64,000 nt of DNA, from contig NZ_JAAFZC010000002.1 of NCBI RefSeq assembly GCF_010614805.1, positions 186,001-250,000 on the forward strand, given 5' to 3'. The position numbers were made by a program, and so were the translations under genes. Shown piece after piece: positions 43,182-54,370 of this stretch. Source of the DNA: Pseudooceanicola aestuarii. GTDB lineage: Bacteria > Pseudomonadota > Alphaproteobacteria > Rhodobacterales > Rhodobacteraceae. Position 1 is the stretch's first letter. Each line of letters starts with the position of its first letter. The notes under the pieces are model-generated. The model was not told where the DNA came from, did no database searches, and saw only the letters and a list, made by a program, of their open reading frames with translations.

Positions 43182-45434
43182 TCATTTTTCCTTGTCCGGC
43201 GTGGCGTCCGGCTTCAACGGAAGCCGGATCACCGCCATGGCGCCGGAATGTGCGGCCCCGTCGAACCGGGGTGCGTCGTCCAGGATCAGGCTGCCGCCAT
43301 GTTCCTCGACGATCTTCTTCACGATGGGCAGGCCCAGGCCGGTGCCCTTGTCGCGGGTGGTCACGTAGGGTTCGAACAGCCGGGCGCGGTCCTCCGGCAG
43401 GCCGACGCCATTGTCGGCGATACGGATTTCGGCCTGACCGCTGGCCGCATCGGCCCGCAAGCTGACGCGGATCTGCGGGGCGTAGCCGTCCGGCGCGCCC
43501 TTTTCACGCAGGGTCTGGGTGGCTTCGCCGGCGTTCTTGATCAGGTTGGTCAGCGCCTGCATGATCATTGTCGCATCCAGTTCGGCGGGCACGGCGCTAT
43601 CGGGAATATCGGTGGCAAAGGCCACGTCGGGCTGACCGCTTTCCTGCAAGGTCACCGCGCGGCCCAGCAGATCGGCGATATCCTCGTCGCGGGGTTCGGG
43701 TTGCGGCATCCGCGCGAATTTGGAGAATTCATCGACAATACGGCGCAGATCGTCTGTCTGGCGGATGATCACATCCGTCAGGCTTTCCAGCGCGGCCTCC
43801 TGTTCCGCGTCCAGATGGCGACCGAACTTGCGGCGAATCCGTTCGGACGACAGCTTGATCGGGGTCAGCGGGTTCTTGATCTCATGCGCGATGCGGCGTG
43901 CCACGTCACCCCAGGCGGCCATGCGCTGCGCCGCGACCAGATCGGTGACATCGTCAAAGGCCACGACGTAGCCCTCGCGCCGTCCTTCGGCGTTGCGGCG
44001 GGTGGACATGCGCACCAGCAGGTTCTCCATCCGGCCATTGCGCGAGACCTTGACCTCGTCCTGCACGACCTCCCCCGGCCCGGCGCGCAGCTGTTCATAA
44101 AGCGCGCCGAATTCCGGCACCGCGACGGCCAGCGCCATGTCCTGCTTTTCCTCGTGCCAGTCCAGCAACCGTTCGGCGGAGCGGTTGACGAAGGTCACCC
44201 GCCCCTTCGCATCCAGCCCGACCACCCCGGAGGTGACCGAACTGAGCACCGAATCGAACAGCCGCCGGCGCTGTTCGATCTGCCGGGTATTGGTCAGCAG
44301 GGTGTCGCGCTGTTGCTTCAGCTGTCGGGTCATCTGGTTGAAATAGCGGGACAACAGGGCGATCTCGTCGTCGCCTTCCTCTTCGTAGACACTGGTATTC
44401 AGATCGCCCTCACCGACCCGTTGCGCCGCGCCGGTCAGCCGCCCCACAGGCCGCGACAGCCGTTCCGCGAACCACAGGCCCAGCCAGACGGCGGCAAGGA
44501 TCAGGATGACCGCGAAGCCCAGGTACAACAGCCCGAATTCAAACAGCACCCGGCCGCGTTCGCTTTCCAGTTGCTGGTACAGGCGCACCGTTTCCTGCGT
44601 GTCGTCCAGCAGGTTCAGGATCTGGCCATCGACCTCCCGGGACACATACAGCAGCCGATCGGGAAACCGGTCCAGCGCCACCAGGGCACGGAATTCATTG
44701 TTGTCCCAATCCTCGATGATCAGCAGGCCCTCGGCCTCGGCCTGCACCATTTGCGCGGGCTGCGGCTGTTCGAAATCGAACAGGTAGGACCGCTCCCCCC
44801 GCGCCCGGATCTCTCCTGCGCCGTCGATGACAAAGGCCTCTTTCAACCCGCGCTGGATCTGCGCCTGCCCGGAGGTCAGAACCTGGCGCAGCTCCGCATC
44901 CCCGATGAAGAACTGCGCATCGCGGGTGCTGTCCAGAAGATCGGCCAGCGCATTGGCGTCGTCGCGCAGATCCTGCCGGTGCTCGTCCTCATAGGCCCGC
45001 GCGGCAGAAAGGGAGGCGCCAACCACTTGCCGCACCCTGTCGGAAAACCAGCCCTCCAGCCCGATGTTGATGGTCAACGCGGCAAAGATCGCCACGGTGA
45101 CCGTAGGGATCAGCGCCATCAGCGCAAATACCCCGGTCAGCCGCAGATGCAGCCGTGACCCGGCCGATTGCGCCCGCCGCGCCGCGATCATCCGCGCCAC
45201 CCGTTGCAACACCAGCGCCGCGACGACCAGCACGTAGACCAGATCCGCCAGCAGGACGAGGCGCAGCGATTGCGCCGCCGCCCCCTGGTCCAGCGGCCCC
45301 AGAACGAGGAAGGTCGCAAAGGCCAGCGAGGGGCCCAGGATCACCAGCCCGAGGGTAGCGAAATTCTGGAAACGGCGTTGCCGCCGCAACCGCACCAGCC
45401 GATTCCAGCTTGGCTGTCGTGCCCGCGTTGCCAC
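43182..45434 (-). CDS. ntrY: Nitrogen-regulation sensor histidine kinase NtrY
   Basis: 750 residues from a GTG at 45434. Membrane segments lie at about 25-45, 60-80, 100-122 and 300-320 and frame a periplasmic sensor of ~180 residues. These are followed by HAMP (PVGRLTGAAQRVGEGDL), PAS (LFDSVLSSVTSGVVGLD), the H box IAHEIKNPLTPIKLSSERIR and the ATPase N/G boxes (LIKNAGEAT, DNGVGLPED, GTGLGLPIVKKI). It phosphorylates NtrX. A second GTG at 45518 would add 28 residues; the shorter start follows an AGGGG stretch. It sits between ntrC and ntrX in the conserved order. Confidence 0.94.
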   Translation of the reverse strand: MATRARQPSWNRLVRLRRQRRFQNFATLGLVILGPSLAFATFLVLGPLDQGAAAQSLRLVLLADLVYVLVVAALVLQRVARMIAARRAQSAGSRLHLRLTGVFALMALIPTVTVAIFAALTINIGLEGWFSDRVRQVVGASLSAARAYEDEHRQDLRDDANALADLLDSTRDAQFFIGDAELRQVLTSGQAQIQRGLKEAFVIDGAGEIRARGERSYLFDFEQPQPAQMVQAEAEGLLIIEDWDNNEFRALVALDRFPDRLLYVSREVDGQILNLLDDTQETVRLYQQLESERGRVLFEFGLLYLGFAVILILAAVWLGLWFAERLSRPVGRLTGAAQRVGEGDLNTSVYEEEGDDEIALLSRYFNQMTRQLKQQRDTLLTNTRQIEQRRRLFDSVLSSVTSGVVGLDAKGRVTFVNRSAERLLDWHEEKQDMALAVAVPEFGALYEQLRAGPGEVVQDEVKVSRNGRMENLLVRMSTRRNAEGRREGYVVAFDDVTDLVAAQRMAAWGDVARRIAHEIKNPLTPIKLSSERIRRKFGRHLDAEQEAALESLTDVIIRQTDDLRRIVDEFSKFARMPQPEPRDEDIADLLGRAVTLQESGQPDVAFATDIPDSAVPAELDATMIMQALTNLIKNAGEATQTLREKGAPDGYAPQIRVSLRADAASGQAEIRIADNGVGLPEDRARLFEPYVTTRDKGTGLGLPIVKKIVEEHGGSLILDDAPRFDGAAHSGAMAVIRLPLKPDATPDKEK

Positions 45435-45533
45435 AAGTTGCCCCTGTCTGATGCGGCGCCCCCAGGCGCCTACTGCTACATGTAGTGGCTCTACCGGGGG
45501 CTGACGCCCATCGGCCACTCTTCTGTGGCAGTT

Positions 45534-46901
45534 TTACATCAACTTGCGGCGGCGTGTCACGCGAATATCGAGATCCGTGATCTTCTTGCGCAGGGTATTG
45601 CGGTTGATTCCCAGCAGATCGGCGCATTTCGCCTGGTTTCCGCCCGTCGCCTCCAACGCGATCTCGATCAACGGCTGTTCCACCTCCCGCAGGATCCGCG
45701 CATAGAGACCGGGCGGAGGCAACATGTTGCCGTGCAAATCGAAATGGCGGCGCAAATGACGCGCGACCGAGCCTGAGAGCTTCTCTCCGTCGCTTTGGCC
45801 CAGCACCGGTTCGGTCGCGGGTTGATTGCCCAGCACGCTTTCCACCTCGGCGCGTGTCATCTCGTCGGTGCGGGCGGTCAGCGCCAGACGGCGAATGGCG
45901 TTTTCCAGCTGGCGCACGTTGCCGGGCCAGGAATAGGTGCGCATCATCTCCTTCGCCTCGTCCGAGAACCAGCGCTTGGGCGCGCCCTCGCGCTCTGCCC
46001 GGCCCAGGAAATGTTCGACCAGCAGCGGGATATCGTCCACCCGTTCGCGCAGCGGCGGCACCTGGATCGTGGCGCCGGACAGGCGGTAGAACAGATCCTG
46101 CCGCAACCGCCCCTCTTCCATCGCGCGGTTCAGATCCCCCTGCGAGGTCGCCATGAACCGAGGCAGGGAATCCGCCGGCCCGTCCATCATGCGCACGATG
46201 CGGGCTTGCACCTCGGCGTCGATATCGGCGATTTCGTCAAAAAGAATGGTGCCGCCCTTGGCCCGCGCCAGAACCCGCGCCGGACCTTCGAGATCTTGCA
46301 GATCCCCGGCGCTGACGGCGACGAAAGGCAGCGTCCGCCGGTCGGAGAAATCGTGAATGGCCTTGGCGATCAGGCTTTTGCCGGTACCGCTTTCGCCCGC
46401 GATCAGCACCGGCAGATCGGTGTTCATCACCCGTGCCACCAACCGGTAAAGCGCCTGCATCGCTGCCGTGCGCCCGACCAGCGGCAGGTCGTCAGGCCGA
46501 TCGTTTTCCTCGGGCCGGGGGGCCTGCGGCGCGCGGCGCCGGGCATCCAGCGCGCGGGCGGTGCGTTTCATCAGGTCGGGCAGGTCGAAGGGCTTGGGCA
46601 GGTAATCATAGGCCTCGGCCTCGGCCGCCTGGATGGCGGTCATGATGGTGTTCTGCGCCGAGATCACGATCACCGGCAAGCCGGGCCGGTCCTGCGAAAT
46701 CTTGGGCAGCATCTCCAGCCCGTTGCCATCGGGCATCATCACGTCCGAGATCACGACATCGCCCTTCCCCTCGCCGATCCAGCGCATCAGCGTGGTCAGG
46801 GAAGAGGTCGCATGTACCTTGCAGCCCGCCCGCGTCAGGGCCTGCGTCAGCACCGTGCGGATCGTGCGGTCATCATCCGCCACCAGAATCGTGCCGTCCA
46901 T
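45534..46901 (-). CDS. ntrC: Nitrogen regulator NtrC, GAFTGA-less Rhodobacter type
   Basis: 455 residues. Receiver (1-120) with Asp in [15 protein letters not shown]+ domain (about 145-370) with Walker [10 protein letters not shown] and Walker [11 protein letters not shown]; Fis helix-turn-helix at the end ([20 protein letters not shown]). Between the two Walker motifs the text goes from [20 protein letters not shown] straight to KGGTILF, so the whole GAFTGA loop is absent. In Rhodobacter capsulatus such an NtrC activates the housekeeping RNA polymerase, not the sigma-54 form; the same is likely here. It is encoded 6 bp after ntrB and should control nitrogen genes such as the amt gene at 52.5 kb. 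Confidence 0.97.
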   Translation of the reverse strand: MDGTILVADDDRTIRTVLTQALTRAGCKVHATSSLTTLMRWIGEGKGDVVISDVMMPDGNGLEMLPKISQDRPGLPVIVISAQNTIMTAIQAAEAEAYDYLPKPFDLPDLMKRTARALDARRRAPQAPRPEENDRPDDLPLVGRTAAMQALYRLVARVMNTDLPVLIAGESGTGKSLIAKAIHDFSDRRTLPFVAVSAGDLQDLEGPARVLARAKGGTILFDEIADIDAEVQARIVRMMDGPADSLPRFMATSQGDLNRAMEEGRLRQDLFYRLSGATIQVPPLRERVDDIPLLVEHFLGRAEREGAPKRWFSDEAKEMMRTYSWPGNVRQLENAIRRLALTARTDEMTRAEVESVLGNQPATEPVLGQSDGEKLSGSVARHLRRHFDLHGNMLPPPGLYARILREVEQPLIEIALEATGGNQAKCADLLGINRNTLRKKITDLDIRVTRRRKLM

Positions 46902-46907
46902 GCGGGA

Positions 46908-48082
46908 TTACTCCTTTTCGTTGTCCACGGGCGAAGGCTTCGCCGGCTTCTTGTCCTTGGGCGCCATCGGCAGGGAGATGCGGAATTTCGTCCGCCCCGG
47001 AACCGAGGTGACGGAAATCCAGCCGTCATGGTCCGAGATGATCTTGCTGACCAGCGCCAGCCCCAGACCGGTGCCGTTCTCCCGCCCCGAGACGAAGGGA
47101 TCGAAGATGTCGCCCTTGATCTCCTCCGGCAGGCCGGGGCCGTCGTCCTCCACCTCGATCTGAAGCGGCAGGGACTTGCCCTGCCCGTCCGACCGGCGCA
47201 GGCGGAAACTGTGTTCGAAATAGGTGTGCAGGCGAATACGGCCCCCATCCTTGCCCGCCGCTTCTGCCGCGTTCTTCAGCAGGTTCAGCACAACCTGCAA
47301 CAGCTGGTCCGGGTCGCCCTGCGCCAGCGGCAGGGAGGGGTCGTAATCCTCCACGATCTTCATGGAGGCGCCAAAACCCAGCAGCGCAGAGCGCCGCGCC
47401 CGGTCCAGCACGTCATGCAGGTTCACCGGCTTCAGGTCGGGCAGGGTCAGGTTGCCGAATTGCTCCACCTGTTCCAGCAGCTTCACGATGCGGCGGCTTT
47501 CGGCGACGATCAGGTCGGTCAGTTCCAGATCCTCCCCCGACAGGCCCATGGACAGCAATTGCGCCGCCCCGGTGATGCCCGCCAGCGGGTTCTTGATCTC
47601 GTGGGCCAGCATCTCGGCCATGCCGATGGCGGATTTCGCGGCGGATTTGACCGAATGGTCCTGCGTCATCCGCCCGGCCAGTTCACGCGGCGAAATCAGG
47701 AACAGCATATGCCCCGGATGATCCAGCAGCGGTGCGATCTGCAAGTTGCAATGCAGCGGCGCGCGTTCGCCGGTGCCGACATCGACATCATTGACGAACA
47801 GGGGCGAGGCCGTGTCGCGCGCCCGGACAAAGGCGTCCTCCAACGGGCTGTCGATCATCACCCGTTCCCAGACCCGCTGCCCGCGGATCGACTTGGCAGA
47901 GGTGTTCAGGAACCCCTCGGCGGCGGCGTTGATCGTCAATATCGAATCCTCGGGATCCAGCACCAGCGCCGGTACCGGCAGCGACGACCAGAGCGCGGTA
48001 TCCTCGACCGCCGCGATCACCGCGTCCTGTCGCGCGGCAGAGGTGCGGCCGGGGCGCGGGGTGGCGGGGTCTTGCGGGGCGC

Positions 48083-48086
<4 letters not shown>
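46908..48086 (-). CDS. ntrB: Nitrogen-regulation sensor kinase NtrB
   Basis: 392 residues from ATG 48086, overlapping the dusB stop by ATGA. A PAS-like N-terminal sensor (about 25-130, SLPVPALVLDPEDSILTIN) is followed by H box AEMLAHEIKNPLAGITGAAQ, N box LLKNAAEAAG, G1 DDGPGLPEE and G2 GTGLGLALV. There are no membrane segments, so it is cytoplasmic. It phosphorylates or dephosphorylates NtrC under control of PII proteins. A frame reading upstream to 48527 lies inside dusB and is not used. Confidence 0.97.
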
Positions 48087-49078
<992 letters not shown>

Positions 49079-49304
49079 GCTTAATCCTTGTGCAGTGACT
49101 TCTGGCTAGACGATAACCCTGCCCGCGACAACGAAACCGGCCCGAATACGGCCCAAAAGGCGGCCACGCCGCAAGGTCAACGCCCAAAAAATAGGCACCA
49201 CACCCGTTGCGGCCAACCGTTGCCCTTGCCGGGCCGGCATCATATCCCTGACGGGTCCGGCGACGAAGCTCCGCCGGCAGGGGGCACAATGGCGGTCACA
49301 TGAC

Positions 49305-50504
49305 ATGAATGATGCAGCGATCATAGTGGCGGCGGGCCGGGGCCTGCGCGCCGGAGGCGACCTGCCCAAGCAATGGCAGCCCCTGGCCGGCCGGCGCGTG
49401 GCCGACTGGACGCTGGCGGCGATCCTTGAGGCCGGGCTGTCGCCCGTGGTGCTGGTACTGCATCCCGATGACATGGAAATGCCGGGCCTGCCGGCAGCCG
49501 TCGAACGGGTGGCCGGAGGAGCAACGCGCGGCGCCTCGGTCCGGGCAGGGCTGGCGGCGCTGGCGGGTCGCGGGGTCGACCGGGTGCTGATCCATGACGT
49601 GGCCCGCCCCTGCGTGGACCGGGCAGTGATCGACGCGGTGCGCGCCGCGCTGAACGATGCGCCTGCCGCCGCTCCCGGCCTGCCGGTGACCGACGCGCTG
49701 TGGCAGGGCAGTGACAGGCCGGATGCCGGCGACAACATCACCGGCTGCCACGTCACCGCGATCCGCGCCCGCGACGGGCTGTTCCGCGCCCAGACCCCGC
49801 AGGGGTTCCACCTGGCGGCGATCACCGCAGCGCATCAGGCCGCTGCCGCCCGGGCGGACGCGGCGGCGGATGACGTCGCGGTGGCCCTTGCGGCGGGGCT
49901 GGATATTGCCATCACCCCCGGCAACGAAGACAATCTGAAGATCACCTGGCCCGGCGATCACGCCCGGGCCGAGGCGATCCTGCGGCGAAAGGAAACACAG
50001 ATGGATGTCCGGCTGGGCAACGGGTTTGACGTGCATGCCTTCTGCGAGGGCGATCACGTCGTGCTGTGCGGCGTGCATGTGCCGCACGGACGCGGGCTGA
50101 CGGGGCATTCCGATGCCGATGTCGGCCTGCATGCGATCACCGACGCGATCTACGGCGCGCTGGCGGATGGCGATATCGGGCAGCATTTCCCGCCCTCCGA
50201 TCCGCAGTGGAAGGGCGCGGCCAGCGACATCTTCCTGCGTCATGCGGCCCGCCGCGCGGCGGAGCGCGGCTATGCGATCGCCAATGTCGATTGCACCCTG
50301 ATCTGCGAGGCGCCCAGGATCGGCCCCCATGCGGGCGCGATGCGCGCCGTTGTCGCCGCCTGCCTGGACATCGACGTCAGCCGCGTCTCCGTCAAGGCGA
50401 CAACCACCGAACAGCTGGGCTTTGCCGGGCGCAGGGAAGGGATCGCCGCCCTGGCCACCGCGACGCTGATCGCCGCGCCGCACAGGCCGGAGGACAGAGC
50501 ATGA
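49305..50504 (+). CDS. ispDF: Bifunctional IspD-IspF enzyme of the MEP isoprenoid pathway
   Basis: 399 residues. Residues 1-225 are IspD (2-C-methylerythritol 4-phosphate cytidylyltransferase) with [22 protein letters not shown] and HDVARPCVD. From residue 233 follows IspF (2,4-cyclodiphosphate synthase) with [23 protein letters not shown] and the zinc-binding Asp-x-His. The middle enzyme IspE is not adjacent. IspDF fusions are typical of alphaproteobacteria. An ATG at 50001 preceded by AAAGGA could allow separate IspF translation, which is speculative. The stop overlaps the pgpA start. Confidence 0.97.
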   Translation: MNDAAIIVAAGRGLRAGGDLPKQWQPLAGRRVADWTLAAILEAGLSPVVLVLHPDDMEMPGLPAAVERVAGGATRGASVRAGLAALAGRGVDRVLIHDVARPCVDRAVIDAVRAALNDAPAAAPGLPVTDALWQGSDRPDAGDNITGCHVTAIRARDGLFRAQTPQGFHLAAITAAHQAAAARADAAADDVAVALAAGLDIAITPGNEDNLKITWPGDHARAEAILRRKETQMDVRLGNGFDVHAFCEGDHVVLCGVHVPHGRGLTGHSDADVGLHAITDAIYGALADGDIGQHFPPSDPQWKGAASDIFLRHAARRAAERGYAIANVDCTLICEAPRIGPHAGAMRAVVAACLDIDVSRVSVKATTTEQLGFAGRREGIAALATATLIAAPHRPEDRA

Positions 50505-50995
50505 AGCTTTCCGCGATGATCGCCACGCTGGGCGGTGTCGGGCATATCCAGCCCGCGTCGGGCACCTGGGGGTCGCTGGCGGCGCTGCCGTTGGCCTGGG
50601 TGCTGCATGTGCTGGGCGGACCTGCGCTGCTGGCCCTGGGGATCGCGCTGTTCTACGGGCTGGGCCATTGGGCCACAGCGCAGGAGACGCGCGGCCAGGC
50701 CGATCACGACCCGTCGGAAATCGTGGTGGACGAGTTGGTCGGCCAATGGATCGCCTTCTTCCCGGTCTCCTTCGGGGCGTCCTATGCGGGGGCGGATCTG
50801 ACCGCGCTCTGGCCCGGCTGGATCGTGGCCTTCGGTGCCTTCCGCGCCTTTGACATCCTGAAACCAGGCCCGGTCGGCTGGGCGGATCGCAAGCACGGTC
50901 CCACCGGTGTCATGCTGGACGACGTGATCGCAGGGGTTCTGGCGGCGCTGGTGGTGGTCGCGCTGGCGGCGCTGTTCCATATCTTCCTGATGTAG
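50501..50995 (+). CDS. pgpA: Phosphatidylglycerophosphatase A
   Basis: 164 residues from ATG 50501, coupled to ispDF (ATGA). [20 protein letters not shown] at the start, then [14 protein letters not shown] and [16 protein letters not shown] are PgpA family motifs; about four hydrophobic segments are present. It removes the phosphate from phosphatidylglycerophosphate to give phosphatidylglycerol in the inner membrane. The coupled isoprenoid/phospholipid gene pair is common in this group. Confidence 0.95.
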   Translation: MKLSAMIATLGGVGHIQPASGTWGSLAALPLAWVLHVLGGPALLALGIALFYGLGHWATAQETRGQADHDPSEIVVDELVGQWIAFFPVSFGASYAGADLTALWPGWIVAFGAFRAFDILKPGPVGWADRKHGPTGVMLDDVIAGVLAALVVVALAALFHIFLM

Positions 50996-51048
50996 CCAGT
51001 TCCCCCCGCCCGGACCAAATCCAAACCACGGCCTGGACCTTGCGGAGC

Positions 51049-51060
51049 GGGGGGGGGGGG
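51049..51060. repeat. Homopolymer run of 12 G
   Basis: Twelve consecutive G on the plus strand lie between the convergent pgpA and hypothetical genes, 8 bp past the latter's stop codon. Such tracts slip during replication and are also prone to sequencing error, so the exact length is uncertain. Confidence 0.9.
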
Positions 51061-51068
51061 AGGGACGG

Positions 51069-51572
51069 TCAGGCCGTCAGATCCAGCTCGGCACGGGGCC
51101 GATCGTTCGCGGCCTCGGCCTGCAACAGCGCCGATCCGTCGCCGGCTGCGGCATAGCTGCGCGCAGCAGGTGCGGCGATGGCATCCACCAGACGCGCGGC
51201 TTGCAGGGCGCGCTGCGTCGCCTCCGCCTGCGCGCGGGCGGACAGGTCGGCGGTGGGCCGGGCCTCTTCATTCGCGCGGGCCTGAACGGCGGCAAAGGAC
51301 GGTGCCGCGTCGTCCTGGGCCTGCGGCGCCGCGGCAGCTGAGGCGGACGCTGCGGGTGCCTGTGTCGCGTCTGGCATGACCTCTGCCACCACGGCCTCTG
51401 CCACCACGCCCTTTGCGGCCATTGTCACGGCATCCGCGGTCAGAGCGTCGGCCACGGGCGCCGGAGACGCCTGCGGTCCGGTCTCGGGCGTGGTCTCCTC
51501 GGCGCGGTCCCGGCGGCCCAGTCCAAGGGATTGGAACAGGGTGCCACCCCCCGATCCGAACAAAGATATCAT
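51069..51572 (-). CDS. Hypothetical Ala-rich protein
   Basis: 167 residues from ATG 51572, with AAAGGAG 5 nt before it, a strong signal that this is a real gene. After a short start, MISLFGSGGGTLFQSLGLG, the protein is Ala/Glu/Gln-rich throughout (helical, possibly coiled coil at about 95-130) and lacks membrane segments, cysteines or recognised motifs. The function is unknown. A run of 12 G on the plus strand lies just past its stop. Composition alone could mimic coding in this GC-rich genome, so the call rests on the ribosome-binding site and the uninterrupted frame. Confidence 0.55.
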   Translation of the reverse strand: MISLFGSGGGTLFQSLGLGRRDRAEETTPETGPQASPAPVADALTADAVTMAAKGVVAEAVVAEVMPDATQAPAASASAAAAPQAQDDAAPSFAAVQARANEEARPTADLSARAQAEATQRALQAARLVDAIAAPAARSYAAAGDGSALLQAEAANDRPRAELDLTA

Positions 51573-51719
51573 ATGCGCTCCTTTCGATAATCCCAGCGAT
51601 AGATGGCGAAAAGTCGCATCAAAAGCGGGTCGAAATGCGGCCGCCACGGGGTCAATGCGCGGCAACCGCCGCGCTGCGGCTCGTCTTTGGCCCTTGCGGA
51701 CCGGGGCAGGCCTCCCCCC

Positions 51720-51770
51720 TCCTTCGGGCGCCAAATACCGCTGCGCGAAGCGCATCGCCCGGAACGGGCG
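51720..51770 (+). repeat. Dispersed intergenic repeat, copy 1
   Basis: A 51-bp element starting TCCTTCGGGCG and ending ACGGGCG matches a second copy at 56941-56991 at 46 of 51 positions. It contains a CGCCCG-GAA-CGGGCG hairpin and an earlier CGGGCG that could pair with the same arm. It lies about 100 bp before the cinA start, outside any gene. Confidence 0.8.
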
Positions 51771-51869
51771 CCGATACCCCGCGCCCCTTGGCGCCCCGTC
51801 TGACTTGGGGCACAACGGGTGCACCAAAGCCCCGCCCTGCAACCGCTCCACGACCGAAGGACCAACACC

Positions 51870-52370
51870 ATGACGTTCAGCGCCGACACCACCGCCCAAG
51901 CCGAACGGCTTCTCGACCTGTGCACCGCATCAGGGCTGACCATCGCCACCGCAGAAAGCTGCACCGGCGGGCTGATCGCGGCGGCGCTGACGGCGGTACC
52001 GGGGTCCTCGGCGGTGGTGTTGGGCGGCATCGTCTCCTATGCCAATTCGGCCAAGCGCGACCTGCTGGCCGTTCCGGCGGCGGATATCGACCGCCACGGC
52101 GCTGTGTCCGAACCGGTGGTCCGGGCCATGGCGCGCGGGGCGCAGGCGGCCCTGGGGGCGGACCTGGCTGTTGCCGTCTCTGGCGTGGCCGGGCCTGGCG
52201 GCACCGCGACCAAACCCGAAGGCCGGGTCTGTTTCGCCGTGGTGCGCGGCGCCGATCACCTGCGGGTCGAAACGGTTGATTTCGGCCCCCTGGGCCGGGA
52301 CGCGGTGCGCGCGGCTACCTGTGATCATGCCTTGGCGCTGCTGACAGAGGCAGCACAGAGCCGCCCATAA
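51870..52370 (+). CDS. pncC: CinA C-terminal-domain amidase (nicotinamide-nucleotide amidohydrolase, PncC)
   Basis: 166 residues, which is the CinA C-terminal domain alone. The motifs [36 protein letters not shown] and [19 protein letters not shown] are diagnostic. It removes the amide from nicotinamide mononucleotide, feeding NAD salvage. The DNA-uptake-related N-terminal domain of full CinA is missing, as in many proteobacteria. ATG 51870 is used; the open frame upstream shows no homology. It is followed by a probable terminator. Confidence 0.95.
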   Translation: MTFSADTTAQAERLLDLCTASGLTIATAESCTGGLIAAALTAVPGSSAVVLGGIVSYANSAKRDLLAVPAADIDRHGAVSEPVVRAMARGAQAALGADLAVAVSGVAGPGGTATKPEGRVCFAVVRGADHLRVETVDFGPLGRDAVRAATCDHALALLTEAAQSRP

Positions 52371-52405
52371 AACCGGCATTCGCACAATTTTTGCGGTGAA
52401 AATAC

Positions 52406-52432
52406 GGGCGATTTGCGAAACGCCCCCTTTTT
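52406..52432 (+). terminator. Probable terminator after cinA/pncC
   Basis: GGGCG-A-TTT-GCG-AAA-CGCCC folds into an eight-pair hairpin with one bulged A and is followed by CC and five T. It lies 36 bp past the cinA stop codon and before the amt ribosome-binding site. Confidence 0.65.
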
Positions 52433-52516
52433 CACCCCGCCCGCGCGCCTTCGCCCTTTTCTTCACCGTCCCGCGTTCGCCATCTGCCCCCCACATCGAA
52501 ACGGGAGGGAACACCG

Positions 52517-53695
52517 ATGAACGCAGCCGATACCGCATGGATCATCACCGCCACGGCGCTGGTCCTGTTCATGACCTTGCCGGGGCTGGCGCTGTTCTAC
52601 GGTGGGCTGGTGCGGTCGCGCAATGTGCTCAGCGTGTTCATGCAATGCTATTCCATCGCCTGCGCAATGAGCGTGGCCTGGTTCGCCCTGGGCTATTCCA
52701 TCGCCTTTGGCGAGGGCGGCGCGCTGTGGGGCGGGCTGGGCAAGGCCTTCCTGTCCGGGGTCACCGTGGACAGTCTGGCGGGCTCCCTGCCGGAAGTGCT
52801 GTTCTTTGCCTTCCAGATGACGTTCGCCATCATCACCCCCGCGCTGATCGTCGGCGCCTATGTGGAGCGGGCGAATTTCGCCTGGGTGGTGCTGTTCTCC
52901 ACCCTGTGGATGCTGATCTGCTATGCGCCGGTGGTGCATTGGATCTGGGGCGGCGGGATGCTGGCGGATGGCGGGATCTTTGGTGAGATTGGCGTGCGCG
53001 ATTTCGCAGGCGGCATCGTGGTGCATGAAACCGCCGGGCTGGCCGCGCTGGTGATCGCCGTATTGCTGGGCCGGCGCCGCGACGCGTCCAAGCCGCCGCA
53101 CAATCCGGGCTACGTGATGATCGGTGCCGCGATGCTGTGGGTGGGCTGGTTCGGGTTCAACGGCGGCTCGCAGCTGGCCGCCGACGGAGGCGCCGCCATG
53201 GCGGTGACCGTCACCCATATCTCCGCCGCGACGGCCTCCCTGTCCTGGGCAATCTGGGAACGGATGAAACACGGCAAGGCCTCCCTGGTCGGCATCGTGA
53301 CCGGGACCATCGCGGGCCTGGCCTCCATCACGCCGGCCTCGGGCTTCGTCGGCCCGGCAGAGGCGCTGATCATCGGCGCCATCGCCGGGGTGCTGTGCCA
53401 GGAGGCCGTGACATTGATTCGCAATCGCATCCGCATCGACGACACGCTGGATGTCTTTGCGGTGCACGGCGTCGGCGGGATTTTCGGCACGGTCATGATC
53501 GCCGTCTTCGGCGCCGGAACATGGGCTGCGCAGCTGGGCGGGCTGGCCGTGGTGGGGGTGTTCACCCTTGTGATGACCTGGGCGCTGGTAAAGCTGGTGT
53601 CGCTGCTGGTGCCGCTGCGCGTCGACCAGGAGACGGAAGTCAACGGCCTCGACCTCGCCCAGCATGGAGAGCGGGCCTACGACCACGTTTCCTGA
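52517..53695 (+). CDS. amt: Ammonium transporter
   Basis: 392 residues with about eleven membrane helices. FYGGLVRSRNVLS, the helix with DFAGGIVVHETAGLAAL (first conserved His of the pore) and DDTLDVFAVHGVGGIFG (second His) are Amt/MEP/Rh signatures. No cleavable signal peptide is obvious. It moves ammonium into the cell, and expression is expected to be under the NtrBC system encoded nearby. No glnK gene lies next to it, which is unusual because glnK-amt pairs are the rule. GGGAGGG precedes ATG 52517. Confidence 0.96.
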   Translation: MNAADTAWIITATALVLFMTLPGLALFYGGLVRSRNVLSVFMQCYSIACAMSVAWFALGYSIAFGEGGALWGGLGKAFLSGVTVDSLAGSLPEVLFFAFQMTFAIITPALIVGAYVERANFAWVVLFSTLWMLICYAPVVHWIWGGGMLADGGIFGEIGVRDFAGGIVVHETAGLAALVIAVLLGRRRDASKPPHNPGYVMIGAAMLWVGWFGFNGGSQLAADGGAAMAVTVTHISAATASLSWAIWERMKHGKASLVGIVTGTIAGLASITPASGFVGPAEALIIGAIAGVLCQEAVTLIRNRIRIDDTLDVFAVHGVGGIFGTVMIAVFGAGTWAAQLGGLAVVGVFTLVMTWALVKLVSLLVPLRVDQETEVNGLDLAQHGERAYDHVS

Positions 53696-53812
53696 CGCGG
53701 CCCAGAACTCAATGTCCGATACTGAGCGGGCCCTTACCTGGCTGTGGGCCCTCTCCTGGCTGGATCCTGAGCTGACGGGCATCGCTGACGGACCCACACG
53801 GCGGCCCATCGA

Positions 53813-53837
53813 CGGGGCCGCCGTTTACACGGCCCCG
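53813..53837. terminator. Possible bidirectional terminator between amt and the COQ10-like gene
   Basis: CGGGGCCG and CGGCCCCG form an 8-bp stem with a 9-nt loop in the gap between two convergent genes. There is no U-run on either side, so intrinsic termination is uncertain. Confidence 0.4.
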
Positions 53838-53855
53838 ACGCTGCCCTGCACCGGA

Positions 53856-54299
53856 TCAGGCGTAAAGCGCGCGGGCGCGATCCTCGAAGGCGCGCACGAT
53901 CCGCTGCATCGCCTCGTTGAAGACCACGCCGATCAATCGCTGCAACATGGCGTTGCGGAATTCGAAATCGACGAAGAAATCGACCTCGCAGCCGCCGTCC
54001 ACATCGCGAAACCCCCAGGTGGAGCGCATGTGGCGAAATGGCCCGTCCAGGTATTCGGTGTCGATCTTCCGCGTTTCGGGCCACAGGGTCACGCGGCTGC
54101 CGAATCGCTCCCGGAACACCTTGAAAGAGATGACAAGGTCGGCCTCCATCACGCTGTGATCGCCCAGATCCTCCTGCGACCGGATGCGCGCGGCGGCGCA
54201 CCAGGGCAGGAATTCGGGATAGGATCCCACATCCGCGACGAGGTCATACATCTGCTGCGCGCTATACGGCAGGCTCCGGGTTTCGGAATGGATCGGCAT
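53856..54299 (-). CDS. COQ10/RatA-like START-domain protein
   Basis: 147 residues covering one SRPBCC (START-like) fold. [30 protein letters not shown] is split by the typical conserved pattern of the family, followed by [13 protein letters not shown] and [22 protein letters not shown] near the end. Alphaproteobacterial members are annotated either as coenzyme-Q-binding COQ10-like proteins or as RatA; the sequence cannot separate these. A lipid/quinone-binding role is the more likely one in this group. It is divergent from hpt with a 71-bp gap. Confidence 0.9.
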   Translation of the reverse strand: MPIHSETRSLPYSAQQMYDLVADVGSYPEFLPWCAAARIRSQEDLGDHSVMEADLVISFKVFRERFGSRVTLWPETRKIDTEYLDGPFRHMRSTWGFRDVDGGCEVDFFVDFEFRNAMLQRLIGVVFNEAMQRIVRAFEDRARALYA

Positions 54300-54370
54300 G
54301 TGGCTCCTTGGGGCGTTTCCCTGCGCCTTGCGATGTCGTAGAAGCGGGCGGCAAAATCAAGGGGATCTCC

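Noticed and set aside
52371..52516. NtrC-binding site before amt
   Set aside because: Short CGCA/TGCG arms are visible, but no site matched a consensus well enough to name.
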